From: Termitomyces sp. T153
Lineage: Eukaryota; Basidiomycota; Agaricomycetes; Agaricales; Lyophyllaceae
Direction of reading: 5' to 3'
Length of the DNA: 64,000 bases
Assembly: GCA_018296165.2 (NCBI GenBank)
Contig: JACKQL020000007.1
Location: forward strand, 744,001-808,000
In this document: one piece after another, positions 33,777 through 46,100 of the stretch
Numbering within the stretch: the stretch's first letter is position 1
Layout of the letters: each line of letters begins with the position of its first letter
Made by a program: the position numbers and the translations under genes
The notes under the pieces: model-generated
Databases searched by the model: none
What the model saw: the letters and a program-made list of their open reading frames with translations, nothing else
Told to the model about the DNA's origin: nothing

Positions 33777-36700
33777 GGTTACGGGCCCCGAAAAGTGCTC
33801 ATTGACATAAAGTTGTAAATATGACTTCCATGACTTCATCAGGAGGAAACAACAACCCCCCCACATTCCTGGAAGAATTTCTGTTTGATGGGACAAATTA
33901 CTTCATGTTCAAAGACAGAGTTAACTTAGCAGCTAAACTCAGAGGCGCGGAAGGATACCTCGATGGAACAATCCTTATGCCGACACCCAAAATGACAACA
34001 GCTATCACTACTACTCAGGCAACGGAATGGTGGGACCCATCCCCGTCTTACCAGGAATGGCAAGCCCAGAATGCGTGGACGCTAGCATTGATTGTCTACA
34101 ACACTAAAAATCCCATCGGCCTTGGGATCAACATGTTGCACTTGGCCGCAAAAGTGTGGTCGACACTAAAAGATGCATACGGTACAGCATCAGATCTGGG
34201 AGCAAATCTAGCCGAAAATGCACTGCAGGCTACAAAATACTCAGACGGAATGGACTTCCAGGAACACATCACAAACCTACGGTCAAAATGGAACACCATG
34301 GTCAACAAGGGAGCTGAGATCAAAGACAACCAGTTTAGAGCCATTGTAATCTCATCGCTTCCGGCATCCTGGGATTACATCATTGCATCACTCCAGTCGA
34401 CAAAGACTTCCATCGAATTGATTGCGGGATTGAATGTTCATTGGGAACATCTGAAGGAACGTGCCGGTTTTGGCCCCATCTCAAATGCTCTTCTCGCAAA
34501 AACTCCACAGCCCCAAAGGAGACTTGTGTGCACCAACCCAAATTGTGGGCGCACGGGACACTTGGTAGAGAACTGCTACTGGAAAGGGGGAGGAAAAGAG
34601 GGTCAGTTCCCCACAAACTTTGGACAGAGAAGGAATGCCACACCATCCCAATCTACCCCTCAGACCAACCAGCAGAACCCTACCACGAATATGGCCACCA
34701 CGACCACAACAGCACCTGCCAACCAAACAACATATGCCCTAATGGCGGACTTACCCTTCACCCCTGCCGCAATCTATGATCAGAACCTAAAACCATTGGA
34801 TTCTTACTTATCTGGAGTAGAGATTTCGGCCGGGGCATTTGCCGTACCGGCAGCAGGGGAGGCCCTTTTGACATATGCCGACTCAGGCGCAACTGATCAC
34901 TGTTTTGTGAGACGCTCTGAATTTGAAGAATACAAAGTGTACACCACGCCCTGACGAGGCATCTTGGCAAACTGTGGAGGTGTTTTCAGCATCTTGGGAG
35001 AGGGGATAGTACGAAAGGCCGTGTCGATAAATGGACAGACCTCACAATTGATCTTTAAGAGTGCCTTGCATACTCCCAACCTATCTGCAAACCTCATCTC
35101 CATTGGGAAGTTTGACGACCTGGTGTTCTCCATGGTGTTCAAGGGCAGATGGGCTAGTTTTGTTGACCCTAGTGGGAGAACATTCATGACCAGAGAGAAG
35201 AAGAATCGAATGTACCTTCTTGATCTCACCCCTGCCTCAAGCCTAAACCCTGCACTTAAACTCACAAGTACCGAGACCCTGTCAGACACTGGAGCCACAG
35301 TCACCAAGGTCCTTGTCGCAACGTCCCTGGACAAACTGGTCCCGCTTGACATCTGGCATCAACGGTTTGGACATGCCAGTGTACAATCAATCCGGAAGCT
35401 CAACACCAAGCAGATGGTCAGTGGTCTCCATATTCAGGGAAATTCCAATGCACCTGGCCTCTGCAAGGATTGCATCTACGGGAAACACACCACGCGACCC
35501 TACAACGGAAACTCTGAAGATGTCCAGACAGCTGGGAAGAAGGTTTACATCGATCTCTGGGGACCAGCATCAGTGATGTCATTGGGTGGCGCATTGTACC
35601 TGATGATGTTTACTGATGCTGGGTTGTCTCGATTGTAGGCCGCATATTTGGCAAATAAAGCCGGCAAGACAACCCTTGCAGCCTTGAAGTCATACATCAC
35701 CAAAGCTGAACGGCAGACCAGAAATAAGCTCAAAACCATCCAAATCAACGATAGGAGGGAGTGGGTTAACCAGCTATGGCATGGGTACTGTCAGGAGATG
35801 GGCATAGTAATGAAACCCGTCGTACCATACGCCCACTCTCAGAACGGGGTCATTGAGCATTCAATCCGCACCGTCTTCAATGGAGTTCAATGTCTACTTG
35901 CAGAAAGCGGCCTCCCAAAAAGCCTATGGGGCGAGGCTGCCGCCACCATCATCTACACTCGAAACCTGTTGCCTTCATCACGCCACCCTGATGCTGTCCC
36001 AGAGGAAAGATGGATGGGGAAAAAGCAGGACGTTGGACATTTGCATCCCTTTGGCTGCGTCGGCTACGCAAGGGTTCCCGAAGAATTGACCAGATCAAAA
36101 CTCGACCCTAGATCGGTAAAGTACATACTAGTTGGGTACTCAAGCCATGGTTACCACCTATATGACAAAGCACACCGCCTAATAATCACTAGTCGTGATG
36201 TGATCTTCGAGGAGGGCTCAGGCCACAGGACTGTACAGATGTTGGATGACGATAGTTTAGAGAACTCCACGGTGACACTGCAAAACCCCGCGACGAGCTT
36301 GATCCTGCCTGTTCGGCAACAGATCACACCTCGAATCAGGGCCACGGATGGCCCCTTGCACCCCGTGGAAGCACCATCAGATGCTGAGAAACCTCTGAGC
36401 CCTGACGACTTACCAATCGCATTACGGCGATCTGCTCGAACCATACGCCCTATGCGTGCCATCTTGGAGGCTTGGGAGACATTGACAGCTCAGTCTGCCG
36501 CCCACGCTGCTGGAGAAGAGTGGGCCGGGGGAGATTGTGTCCCTGAGGCGCTATTGACCACAGCTTTTGCCTTCCTTGCTTCAACAGAGGCTGGGGGGGA
36601 CCTGTCAGCACCTAGGAGTTACTGGGAGGCAATGAGGAGACCTGACCTATGGGTGCCTGCTATGGAGGCCAAGCTAGACGTCATGAAGGAGAAGAAGGTC

Positions 36701-36957
36701 TGGGACGTGGTTAGAATCGAGGACATACCAGCGGGGAAAAAGATGGTTGATTGCATGTGGGTGTACGTGAACAAATATAATGCCGAGGGGGAGATTGTGA
36801 AGAGGAAAGCTTGTCTGGTGGCAAAGGGTTATACACAGGTCAGAGGGGAAGATTTCAACGAAACTTACGCATTGGTCATATGCCTGGAGTCGATGAGGAT
36901 AATAGTGGCTATTGCAGCGGCGAGAGGGATGCACTTGTGGCAAGTTGACTTTGTTTC

Positions 36958-37528
36958 TGTCAGGACCACAGTCCTGGAGGGGGACTCTTACAGGAGCCAA
37001 AACCACCTTGGGGAGGTGATGCCAACAGCAAGTATGTAGATAGGGAAAGAAACTAAGAAACTAAGAAATGAGAGCGAGTAATAAATGGAGAGAAGATCAG
37101 ATAACAACAGAACACAAACAAGATATCAGGTAATGTCAAGGCTGGGGTGTAGCTACAGACTAAGGGACCTTATATAGCTGTAGGACACTGCCAAAAGGAG
37201 AAGATGGAAGTGATCTAAGTCATAGCAGGAAGTGATCTAAGTCATGAGAAAGCAATCTGGAACAAGGGAAGCAATCCTGGAAGTGATTTTGGACAGGTGG
37301 AAGTGATCTGGAACCTGTGGAAGTGATCTGGAACCTGTGGAAGTGATCTGTGCCTGTGGGAATGATCTGGAACAGGAAAAGTGGTCCTAGAGGTGGCTAA
37401 AACCTGGATGTGGCTGAAACAGGACTGTGGCTAAGATCTGGGGTGTGACTGAGATCTAAAGAGGGACTGTGTAGAATCTGAGGTTGGATAATGGTGAAGG
37501 GAAGGGGGGAATGGAATGGGTCATGACA
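36958..37528. repeat. Solo LTR inside the Copia reverse transcriptase, TSD GTTTC
   Basis: 571 bp with ends TGTCAGGACC and GGTCATGACA, an inverted TGTCA/TGACA pair. GTTTC is at 36953-36957 and again at 37529-37533, interrupting the codons for VDFVSAYLN. A TTATATAGC box lies near 37171. No interior remains, so it arose by LTR-LTR recombination. Confidence 0.88.
37299..37372. repeat. 20-bp tandem repeat in the solo LTR
   Basis: Three to four units of GGAAGTGATCTGGAACCTGT, the last ones degenerate. Related AAGTGATC words extend upstream to about 37209. Confidence 0.75.
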
Positions 37529-38757
37529 GTTTCTGCTTATTTGAACAGTAAACTTGAGCATACCATTTATATGAAACCCCCGCCAGGTTTTCATGAGGGG
37601 GAGGGAAAGGCGTTGCACCTCAAGGAAACCCTCTACGGACTCATGCAAGGTGGCCACAACTGGTGGTACAACCTTGACCAGGCATATAACGAACTCGGAT
37701 ACCTCACTTCCAGGGCAGACAGCTGTGTTAGGTACAAATGAAATGCCGACGAACATACAATTATGGACAACTACAACAACGACATACTAGGAGCTTCAAC
37801 CACCGAGGCCGGGTCTCAGGTAGCCAAGGCAGAATTAGGATCAAAATTCGAAGTTAAGAATATGGGAGAGCTGAAATATATATTAGGTGTTTGTGTCGAT
37901 CGAGATCAAACTATGAGTGACATCCATCTATCACAGCGGTCTTATTTGGAGCCAATGTTGGACCGTTTTGGTTTTAGGTCATTGAACCCCCGACACACAC
38001 CCCTCTCTACCAGACTGATCCTGACCGAGTCCCAGTCACCGCAAAATGATGATGACAAGCAGTATATGAAGGACAAACCATACCATGAAGCCCTGGGCTC
38101 GTTGATGTGGGCCCAAGCCACTACTTGACCTGACTTATCCTACACGGTCAGACTGCTAGTGAGATTCCAGAGTAATCCTGGACCTGCTCACTGGAAGGCC
38201 TTAGCCCATGTGATGCAGTATGTGAACGGGACTTTGGATTATCGCATCATGTACCGATCTGGGACTGACCTCAAACCCATTGGTTATGTTGACGCCGACT
38301 ACGAAGGGGACCTTGACACCTGCTGCTCGACCGGTGGATATGTATTCACCATGGCCAGGGGAGCCGTGTGGTGGAGCTCCAAAAGACAACCTACTGTTGC
38401 CCTTTCAACTACCAAGGCCGAGTACATGGCCCTGACCCGCGGCGTGCAGCAGGCTATGTGGATGTATAACTGGTTACTTGATGTCGACCTCCCTCAGATG
38501 CTCCCAGCCATCCTTCGTGTTGACAACTCACCAGCACTGTTCTTAGCTCAGTACACTAAAGGACATGCCTGCGCAAAACATATTGACATTCAGCACTACT
38601 ACATACGCGAACGTGTCAAGATGGAGGACATTGATGTCATTTACATCCCCTCGACTAAGAACCCGGCTGATCTCTTTACCAAACCCTTGGCTAGCACGCT
38701 CCACACCCACATGATCAAACTGCTGGGTCTCAGCCCGACGCTTTGAGTCTGGGGGAG

Positions 38758-39119
38758 TGTTGAAAGAGACTCTCAGCTTGTCATGACTGTGACATTGGTT
38801 ACTTCCCGGTTATTCAAGTTCAGTTCTTTATTTCTTTGTCATTTCCTTTTACTTCACCTTTACTTACTGGTACAATCATTGGCAATCATCACTATATAGT
38901 TTTGTTCAGCCACCGCTGGACTGGCGGTATAGTGTAGTTACTTGATTTAGAAGTCCCTCAGTTCTTTTCCAAAGACTGAGGGTACACACTTATTTTTCCT
39001 CACTTAGTTTTTTTCTCTTAGCTCACTCAACCTGTAGCAGGATAACTTACTTCGTACTACAGGTTAATAAAACAGTTCTTTTTCAAAGACTGAGGCAGGA
39101 TAACTTACTTCATACTACA
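38758..39119 (+). repeat. 3' LTR of the Copia element
   Basis: 362 bp, same ends as the 5' LTR, directly after the polypurine tract. Confidence 0.9.
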
Positions 39120-40245
39120 GATTGATACAACATGAAGACCCAGAGGCCCTTTATCAAGCTTAACCATAAACAACTTGGCTCCTTCAAAGTTCTTTAAAAG
39201 GTCTTGACTCATGCCTACAAACTTGGCCTACCTCCAGGCCTGAAAGGTCTCCACTCCATTATTCATATTTGCTTTTTCAAGAAGTATGTTCTGGACTCCT
39301 TTTCCAGACAATGCCTCAGGCAACTACCACCCATTGAAGTCAAGGACAAGTATCACTATGAAGTTGACCAAATCCTCAACTCCTACCTTGTTTGCAGCCA
39401 ACCCCACTATCTGGTCCATTGGAAGGGCTATGGACCTAAAGACAACATTTGAGAACTCCACAAAAACCTCTCTAGAGCTCCTGCCAAGCTCTAGGACTTC
39501 CATTGACAGCACTCAACTAAGCCCCCAGACCCCGAGGACTAGTCAATACAGATGGCATTAGTAGGTGTAATCCTCACATCTAGATTTATTAGGGATTCAA
39601 CCTCCATGAGTAAATTCCTGCATGTTCTATTTCCCATCTCCTCACTTAAATCTGAAATTTCATTTGTTTCACACCAGTCAAATTAAAATCTAGGATTTGA
39701 TATGTACAAACTATAAAATACAAAATAATACATGAATGGGACTGCAGAAGGCACAAAATAGCAAGAGAATAGAGTCTGATCCCTACCTCATTCTCCCTCC
39801 TCCTCTAGAAGTTCCCTTATTAACCTCTTAACCAAATCTACTTCTGTTTATGCTACCACCACTCTCAAGACCTTTGGCTGGCCAGGTAGGGGCTTTTCCA
39901 CATCAGTAGCCACCTCCTACCATGCCCCAGGAGTCACTACATTTCTCCACCAGTGCCCTGCCAGCAGCTGCTCCATGTGCTTGAACTCTTGCTTTAGCTC
40001 CAGAAGAAGATCTCTGGGCATCTGTGCCAATCCATCCTAAATCAATGCATGAGCAGCCAACACTCCATCTAGAAGAATCTGGTGCTCACAAATCTAGTCT
40101 GCCAACTTATATCAGTAAGGGCAGAATGAAAAGAAATGGAACTCATGCATGATGCCTTGCCACCCTAAGGCCACCTTGTTGGCCAGCTATTCTTCATGCC
40201 TCCTCCTTGCTTCTACCACTGCCTGGAGCACTCCAACCTCTAGAG

Positions 40246-41368
40246 TGTCATGACCCATTCCCTGGACCCCCATACATTGCCTAACAAACCCCCGTCCCCC
40301 CAGAACCTCCCCTGATGCTTTGTCAAACTTCCCCAGCACTCCGCACCTACTTCAGCTAACTCCGACGCATTCTTGGCTAACTCCGACAGCCCCCTGGCCA
40401 ACTCTGACGTCTTCCCCGCAGCTGCCAGCACTTCCCCTGTATCTCCTGAGCCTCTGGGACCACTCCCCCGCCATGCCTGACCCTATTACACATCATTGAC
40501 TTGACACCCTGGCTCCTCTGACTTACTCTGGAGCATCATGACAACTTTGGAATGGACCGCGTCAACAATTGATCCCATCAACATATCAATGTGGCCCACC
40601 CTCTGGTTATAACCAACACCTGTTGACTCCGTTGAGCTCTGCCAAGCCCCACCACCACAGCTGACATTCCTGGAGCTCTTCAGTAGTCAGTATATAAGGC
40701 ATAGAGCAGCTCTTTGTACTCTAGTCTTGAGATTACCTACCTTACCTAATGTGTTTCTGATTGTTTCTTCTTGTGTTTCATGTTCAGTGTCTCATTTTCC
40801 TTATTCTCAGTCTCCTGGTCTTATCTTGTCTCTATTCCATTATCATTTTGTTATCGTTCCATGTCTCTGCCTGAATCTATTCTCATTCCCATCTCATTTT
40901 GTTCAACTCTGTCTCATCTTGCTTGATTCTGTCTATTGTGTTCAAGTTCTCTCGACCATAACACCCTCACAAACTCTGTGATTACAATTACAAACCTCTA
41001 ACACTCTTTTACCAACTCTGGACCTCGCTACACACTTGGCTCTGAACCTTATCAATCCCCATTGATCCCCCATCAGAACTCTGGCTCTGCTCCCATCATT
41101 TGCATAGCCTCTGCCTCCTCCGCACCCACAATACTCACATATGGACTTATGCCTGAACCCTGCTAAGCCCATCCCCCATTCCTGCAACTCATCCTCTACT
41201 CCTCCGGACCTCCCTGGACTTGCTCAGATCAATTCTCACTAACTATCCTCACAAGTCCCCAGTGTTTGGAACACCTCTGAGTGCCCAGTTGTCAGTGCAG
41301 GAAATCATGTCCACCTAGTAAGGACTTGCCCAGTGTAGCTGAGCCCCCATGGTCAGCAGAACCTGACA
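40246..41368 (+). repeat. 5' LTR of the 13.6-kb element
   Basis: 1123 bp. A GTATATAAGG box lies near 40690, followed by a T-rich leader. It shares long blocks with the LTRs at 52791 and 59411. Confidence 0.88.
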
Positions 41369-42918
41369 TAATCTCAAGACTCTACCTTACCCCATTTGTG
41401 ATGTCCGCACATGCCCTGCACACACATTTGCCAAACAATTCCAATGTCTATGGTCAAACTGCGCCCAGAAACCCTTATATGGTTCTACCCCATTTGCTAA
41501 GGCACACTGAGTTGTGGATCTGACACCAAATATCCCTTCTGCTCCAGTTACACCCATATAACAGCTCTCTTCACAGACACCCTCCCCAACCCATGCTCAA
41601 TCCTACACCACCCCTGCAACCCACCCTTTCTGTACCTTCTCCACCAGCTCCGCTTCTCCACAAAGACTGAACCCGGCATCACCAAGGCTTCACCCAGACC
41701 CTGGCAACAATTTGGTCCATTGCTCAACAACTTCTCCGACACTACACAACAGATCATCTGACTTTCACCCACAACCCTTCCCAAGAAAAGACCATCCTCC
41801 AAGCTAGCCCTGCCATCAATTGGAATCAAGCTCAACCCAGCAGCCTTATCCACAATAACGCAAGATGCCAAGACTGATGCTACACCCCAAATTATAGAAA
41901 CCACTTCCGGGATCAGTTAGGACCCCCTGGCCAGCTTGGCCATCACTTCTGCCCAACAAATAAAAGGAGCCCAATGCCTCTGACCTGACCCCAACAACTC
42001 TGGAATCCCCAAGCTTCTAGGTGATCCAGGAAGGAAGAGATACGTGCCTCCACCCCAACCCTCAAAGCACAACCCTAAAATTAACAAGGAGAACCATGGC
42101 ACTCTGACTCTCATTAAGGAACAGCTCCGGAGTCCCACCCACTACTTTGACATCCCCCCATTTGATCCAGACCCCCGACATTGAAGATCCTTGATGCCAA
42201 CCCTCCCTGCACACCATCAGATGTGGACCCCACCATCAGACTATGCCACCTCCCACAACAAGAACCCCCAGCATAGGAGTTGCCCTGCCAGAACGAACTA
42301 TAGGAAAGATGGCCCTATATGAAGTAGTTCCCCGGGGTACTCTAAATTCACTGACATGTTCATATCAGGGAGGGAGAAGCCCCACCATCATCCCAGAGAC
42401 CGTCGATCAACCCACTCAAACATTCTAACAACTCAAAGAGCATATGCTCTGACATTCTTGGAGGACTTTCCTGCCAGGATCGATGACTCAAATAACCATG
42501 CGCCAACTTGAAGCTGCCCCGATCCACCCCTCTGACCCACTCCAGACCCTAGCAACACAACTCTAGGGCCCCCACTTCAACTCCGACATCCAACCAAGGA
42601 GATGTACAATGCCAGCTCAACAATGAGGCCCCTGTAGCTCCTACTCCACAAGCATAAATCACCAACCACCAGCTCTGTACAACCCCACCCCTATGCCAGA
42701 AGATGTCTATCAAGCAGGAATCACACCAATGGAGTACCCAGAAACAAACCCCATGCAAAGTAATCTCTCTGGAGTACCCTAAAGTTGCTGATGCCTTCTT
42801 CAAGAAGTGAGCAGTGCTCCTCCCCATTGCCACCCACCCCAAATCAACATCTAAAAAATGGCAAAGGACGTTACATGCCACAATTCCGCCCTTAGAGTCC
42901 CAGCCCCACCACTGGCAA
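41369..42918. other. C-rich non-coding interior of the 13.6-kb element
   Basis: No credible coding region. The + strand is rich in CCAACCC/CCACC words. The complementary G-rich character of 49.26-51.13 kb suggests the two were once contiguous and in the same orientation. Confidence 0.5.
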
Positions 42919-43091
42919 TGTCAAAGGGCCACACTTGTCTGAATTATTGACAGAGAACTGGTGCAGCCTGAGGGCTGAAACTAGAACCAATAGATAGGGA
43001 AAAGGAAGGAGAATAAAGGAAAACTATAATGGAGCAAATCTGACAAGAACTGGAGGAGGAGAAGGGGAAACAAGTGAGACATTCCCTGACA
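42919..43091 (-). repeat. 3' LTR of Gypsy copy 1
   Basis: 173 bp on the - strand, from TGTCAGGGAATG to TTTGACA, preceded by a polypurine tract (CTAGAGGGGGGGTGA). It matches 51132-51304 on the + strand over its full length. Confidence 0.82.
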
Positions 43092-43180
43092 TCACCCCCC
43101 CTCTAGGATGTGGTGCCTCGACACACTGGATAGAAGAAGTTACAAATTGCCTGGTCAGCTGGTGAAATAGAGTAGATGCC

Positions 43181-46100
43181 TCAAATTGCTTTGGGGGCAT
43201 TGGGATGCCTATGGTAGAAGTCCTGGACCAAGCCTGGTGCATGAACATTAGCCTGTGGTTCCCAAGAAATGTCCTCAATGCCATATCCCTTCCATTTCAC
43301 CTTGAATTGCAACTTCCCTCGGAATACCCTGCTGTTCAAAATTTCCTCCACCTCATACTCTTCCCCATCATTGACCAGGACTGGTGGTGGGAGTGGCTTA
43401 GGGTGACGGCCTGGGATTGAATCCTCTAAAGCTGGAGACAACTTGACCACATTGAAGACTGGATGCAGTTGGTGCAGGCCTTCTGGGAGTTTAAGTAGGT
43501 ATGCCAAAGGCCCTACCTTCTTCTCCACCATGAAGGGGCCCAGATGATGATGTGACAGCTTCAAGGATGGCCTTGTTGTCTTAATGTCTGAGCTATCCAA
43601 GTACACATGGTCCCCAGGCTTGTAAACTGGAGCAGGTGTCTGTCTGTGATCATAGTACTGTGCCATGTCTTCCTTGGCCTTCACCAATGCAGCTTTTGCC
43701 TCCTCCTGTGCCCTTTTCATCTGGTTCACAAACTTGTTGATGGAATCGTTCTTTGAGGGGCATGCCCAAGGTTCAAATCCCATGTGAGGGTACCTGCCAG
43801 TGTCCAGGAAGAATGGAGTCATCTGTGTGGAAGAGTAAACGTGGTTGTTGTATTGGAATTCTGCATCTGGCAGCAGCTCATCCCAGTCATTCTGCCTCTC
43901 ATTACAAAACAGGCAGAGATACTGTTCCAGTTCCTGGTTAACGTGTTCTGTCTGCCTATCCGACTGAGGGTGATAGGCCTTAGTGGTATGGAGCTTTATG
44001 CCTAGCAGGCGATACAGTTCTCGAGTGAATTCTGCCACAAACTGGGGGCTCCAGTCTGAGACATACCCATCTGACAAACCATGAAGTTTCCAGACATTCT
44101 TATAGTACAGGCTGGCAGCTCTTAAGGCAGAGCATGTGGTGTGAGTAAGTATAAAGTGAGCCCATTTGCCATAGAGGTCCACCACCACCATCACAGCATT
44201 GTACCCATGAGTATCTGGGAGCTCCACAATGAAATCCACTGATGCAACACTCCAGCAAGCAGCTGGAATAGGAAGTGGGTGGAGCTGGCCCATGGGTGCT
44301 TGGCAGTGAGGTTTTGTGCAGAGACAGAGGTCGCAGGTGCTAGTGTAGGTGCCTACATATTGGGAGATCTGTGGCCACCAATAGTTCCGGGATACCAGCT
44401 CTAGCGTCTTCCATCTTCTAGGATGTCCAGCCACTTGAGAGTCATAATGTTGTTCTACAATGCACCGACAAAGTTCTGGAATGTCAGGCACATAAATGCA
44501 TTCTCTAAAGGTCAGCAGCCCATCCTGAAGACCCCACTCATCTGCATGCACTGACTTGACTCCACTTGCCTGTCAAGCTTGTAGAGCCTGTGCAGCCTAG
44601 GCAACTGCATCCTCCTGTGCACCCTCCCAGTTCCCTTGTTGGATGTTCCTAAGGATGTTTGCCTCATCTCCCTGAGCCACAATCCCTTCTAGTGCGTGGA
44701 TAGCAAAGAGCTCTAGCTTGAGGAGGACAATGTTGTTGTTATCTCTCACTCCAGTGCCATGGTCTGCCCACCTGGACAGTGCATCTGGTTTGCCCATGCT
44801 CCATTCTGGTTTGTGGTGCAGTGAGAAGTTGAAGTTGGCCAGATACAGAGACCACCAAGCTTGACGTCTATTGAGTTTCTTAGTGGAACAGAAGTACTCC
44901 AGGTTCTTATGGTCTGTCCAGACTTCAAACTTATGTCATGCACCCTCAAGGAAATGCCACCATTCTTTAAAGGACCAAATAATTGCCAGCATTTCCTTGT
45001 CATGGATCTTATAGTTCTGTTCCACTGCATCAAGGCTCTTGGAGTAGAAGGCTACTGGATGCCATTTGCCATCCTCTGTTGACTGCTGGGAGAGGACTGC
45101 CCCTGTAGCAAAGTCTGAGCTATCTGCTTCCACATGGAATGGAGAGTCATCATTGGGGAACAGGAGGACTGGCTTTGAGATCACAGATTGCTTGAGGGCA
45201 TCAAAGGCAGCTTGCTGTGGGGGCTCCCACTGCCATGCAGTATTCTTAACTGTGAGATCGAAGAGGGGTCGTGCATGGTGGGAGAAATCCTATATGAACC
45301 AGGAATAGAAATTGACAAACCCAAGAAAGGCCTGAACTTCCTTTTTGTTCCTTGGCTCAGGCCACTCTGCTACCCCTGCCACTTTAATGGGGTCCATCTC
45401 GGCAGTTCCATGTGAAATGATCAAACCCAGGTACTCCACTTTTGTCTATTCGAACTCACACTTTTCAGGCTTTCAATAGAGCTGGTGTTGGTGGAGGTGT
45501 TCCAAGACCATGCATGTGACCTGGTGGTGCTCCTCCTGAGTTCTTGTGTAGATGAGGATATCGTCAAGATACATGCAGACAACACCTTCTGCAATCAGAT
45601 CATGGAAAATGTCATTCATTATAGTCTGAAAGGTAGCTGGGCTATTGGTGAGACCAAAGAACATTACCAAAGGTTCAAAAAGTCTGTGATTAGTTCGGAA
45701 TGCTGCCTTCCACTCATCTCCTTCTTTGATGCGTACATTATTGTAGCCCCAGCGGACATCCAACTTAGTAAAATAGCATGCACCTCAAAGGTTGTTGACA
45801 GGTTCTGAGATGAGTGGCAAAGGATAGTGGTTCTTCACTATCATTGCATTCAGGACACAATAATCCTGAACCAGACAAAGAGACCCATCCTTCTTCTTAA
45901 TAAAGAAGACTGGGGAGGCCATTGGAGACTTGGAGGGTTGTATTCATCCTGAGCTAAGATTCTCCTGCAGGAAAGTGTCCAGCTTGTCCTGTTCACAGGG
46001 TGCAAGTGGATAGATCTTGCAACTGGAGGGCTCTGCATCTGGTATCAGCTCAATTGCATGATTCCAGTGCTTATGCTCTGGAAGTGAATCAAAGGAGGCC

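Larger units (their letters stand above)
33821..38746 (+). pseudogene. Copia gag-pol polyprotein, one frame with four nonsense codons and a solo-LTR insertion
   Basis: All segments share one frame from ATG 33821 to TGA 38744-38746. Gag ends in a zinc knuckle (CTNPNCGRTGHLVENC). The protease is YADSGATDH. The GAG-pre-integrase domain is WHQRFGHASVQSIRKL. Integrase has YIDLWGP and SQNGVIEHS, but its middle catalytic Asp region reads QINDRREW where TDNGGE is usual. RT spans 36600-37800 with WQVDF, and YNND replaces YxDD. RNase H has YVDADYEGDLDTC and LSTTKAEYMAL. Internal stops are TGA 34952, TAG 35636, TGA 37739 and TGA 38126. The 576-bp interruption (solo LTR plus duplication) keeps the frame by chance. 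The changed catalytic residues and stops make it non-functional. Confidence 0.9.
33415..39119 (+). mobile_element. Ty1/Copia LTR retrotransposon, 5.7 kb, flanked by GATTG duplications
   Basis: LTRs of 362 bp at 33415-33776 and 38758-39119 begin TGTTGAAAG and end ACTACA. Target duplications GATTG lie at 33410-33414 and 39120-39124. A GGGGGAG polypurine tract precedes the 3' LTR. The interior is one gag-pol frame. The LTRs differ at roughly a dozen positions, mostly transitions at CpG. The element retains many CpGs, unlike its surroundings, so it is a younger arrival, now inactive. Confidence 0.93.
32925..39560 (+). mobile_element. Ty3/Gypsy remnant (integrase end and chromodomain), split by the Copia element
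   Basis: Left part 32925-33414: integrase tail with LEQYLHLYINHLQNDWHTE-like text and FTYNNTPHSTTRVSPFYANK in broken frames. Right part 39120-39560: NHKQLGSFKVL, GLHSIIHICFFKKYVL and a chromodomain (EVDQILNSYLVCSQPHYLVH, then WKGYGPKDN). Joining the parts removes exactly the Copia element and one GATTG copy. CpG is absent and stops are frequent, so this is older than its insert. No LTR was found for it. Confidence 0.72.
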
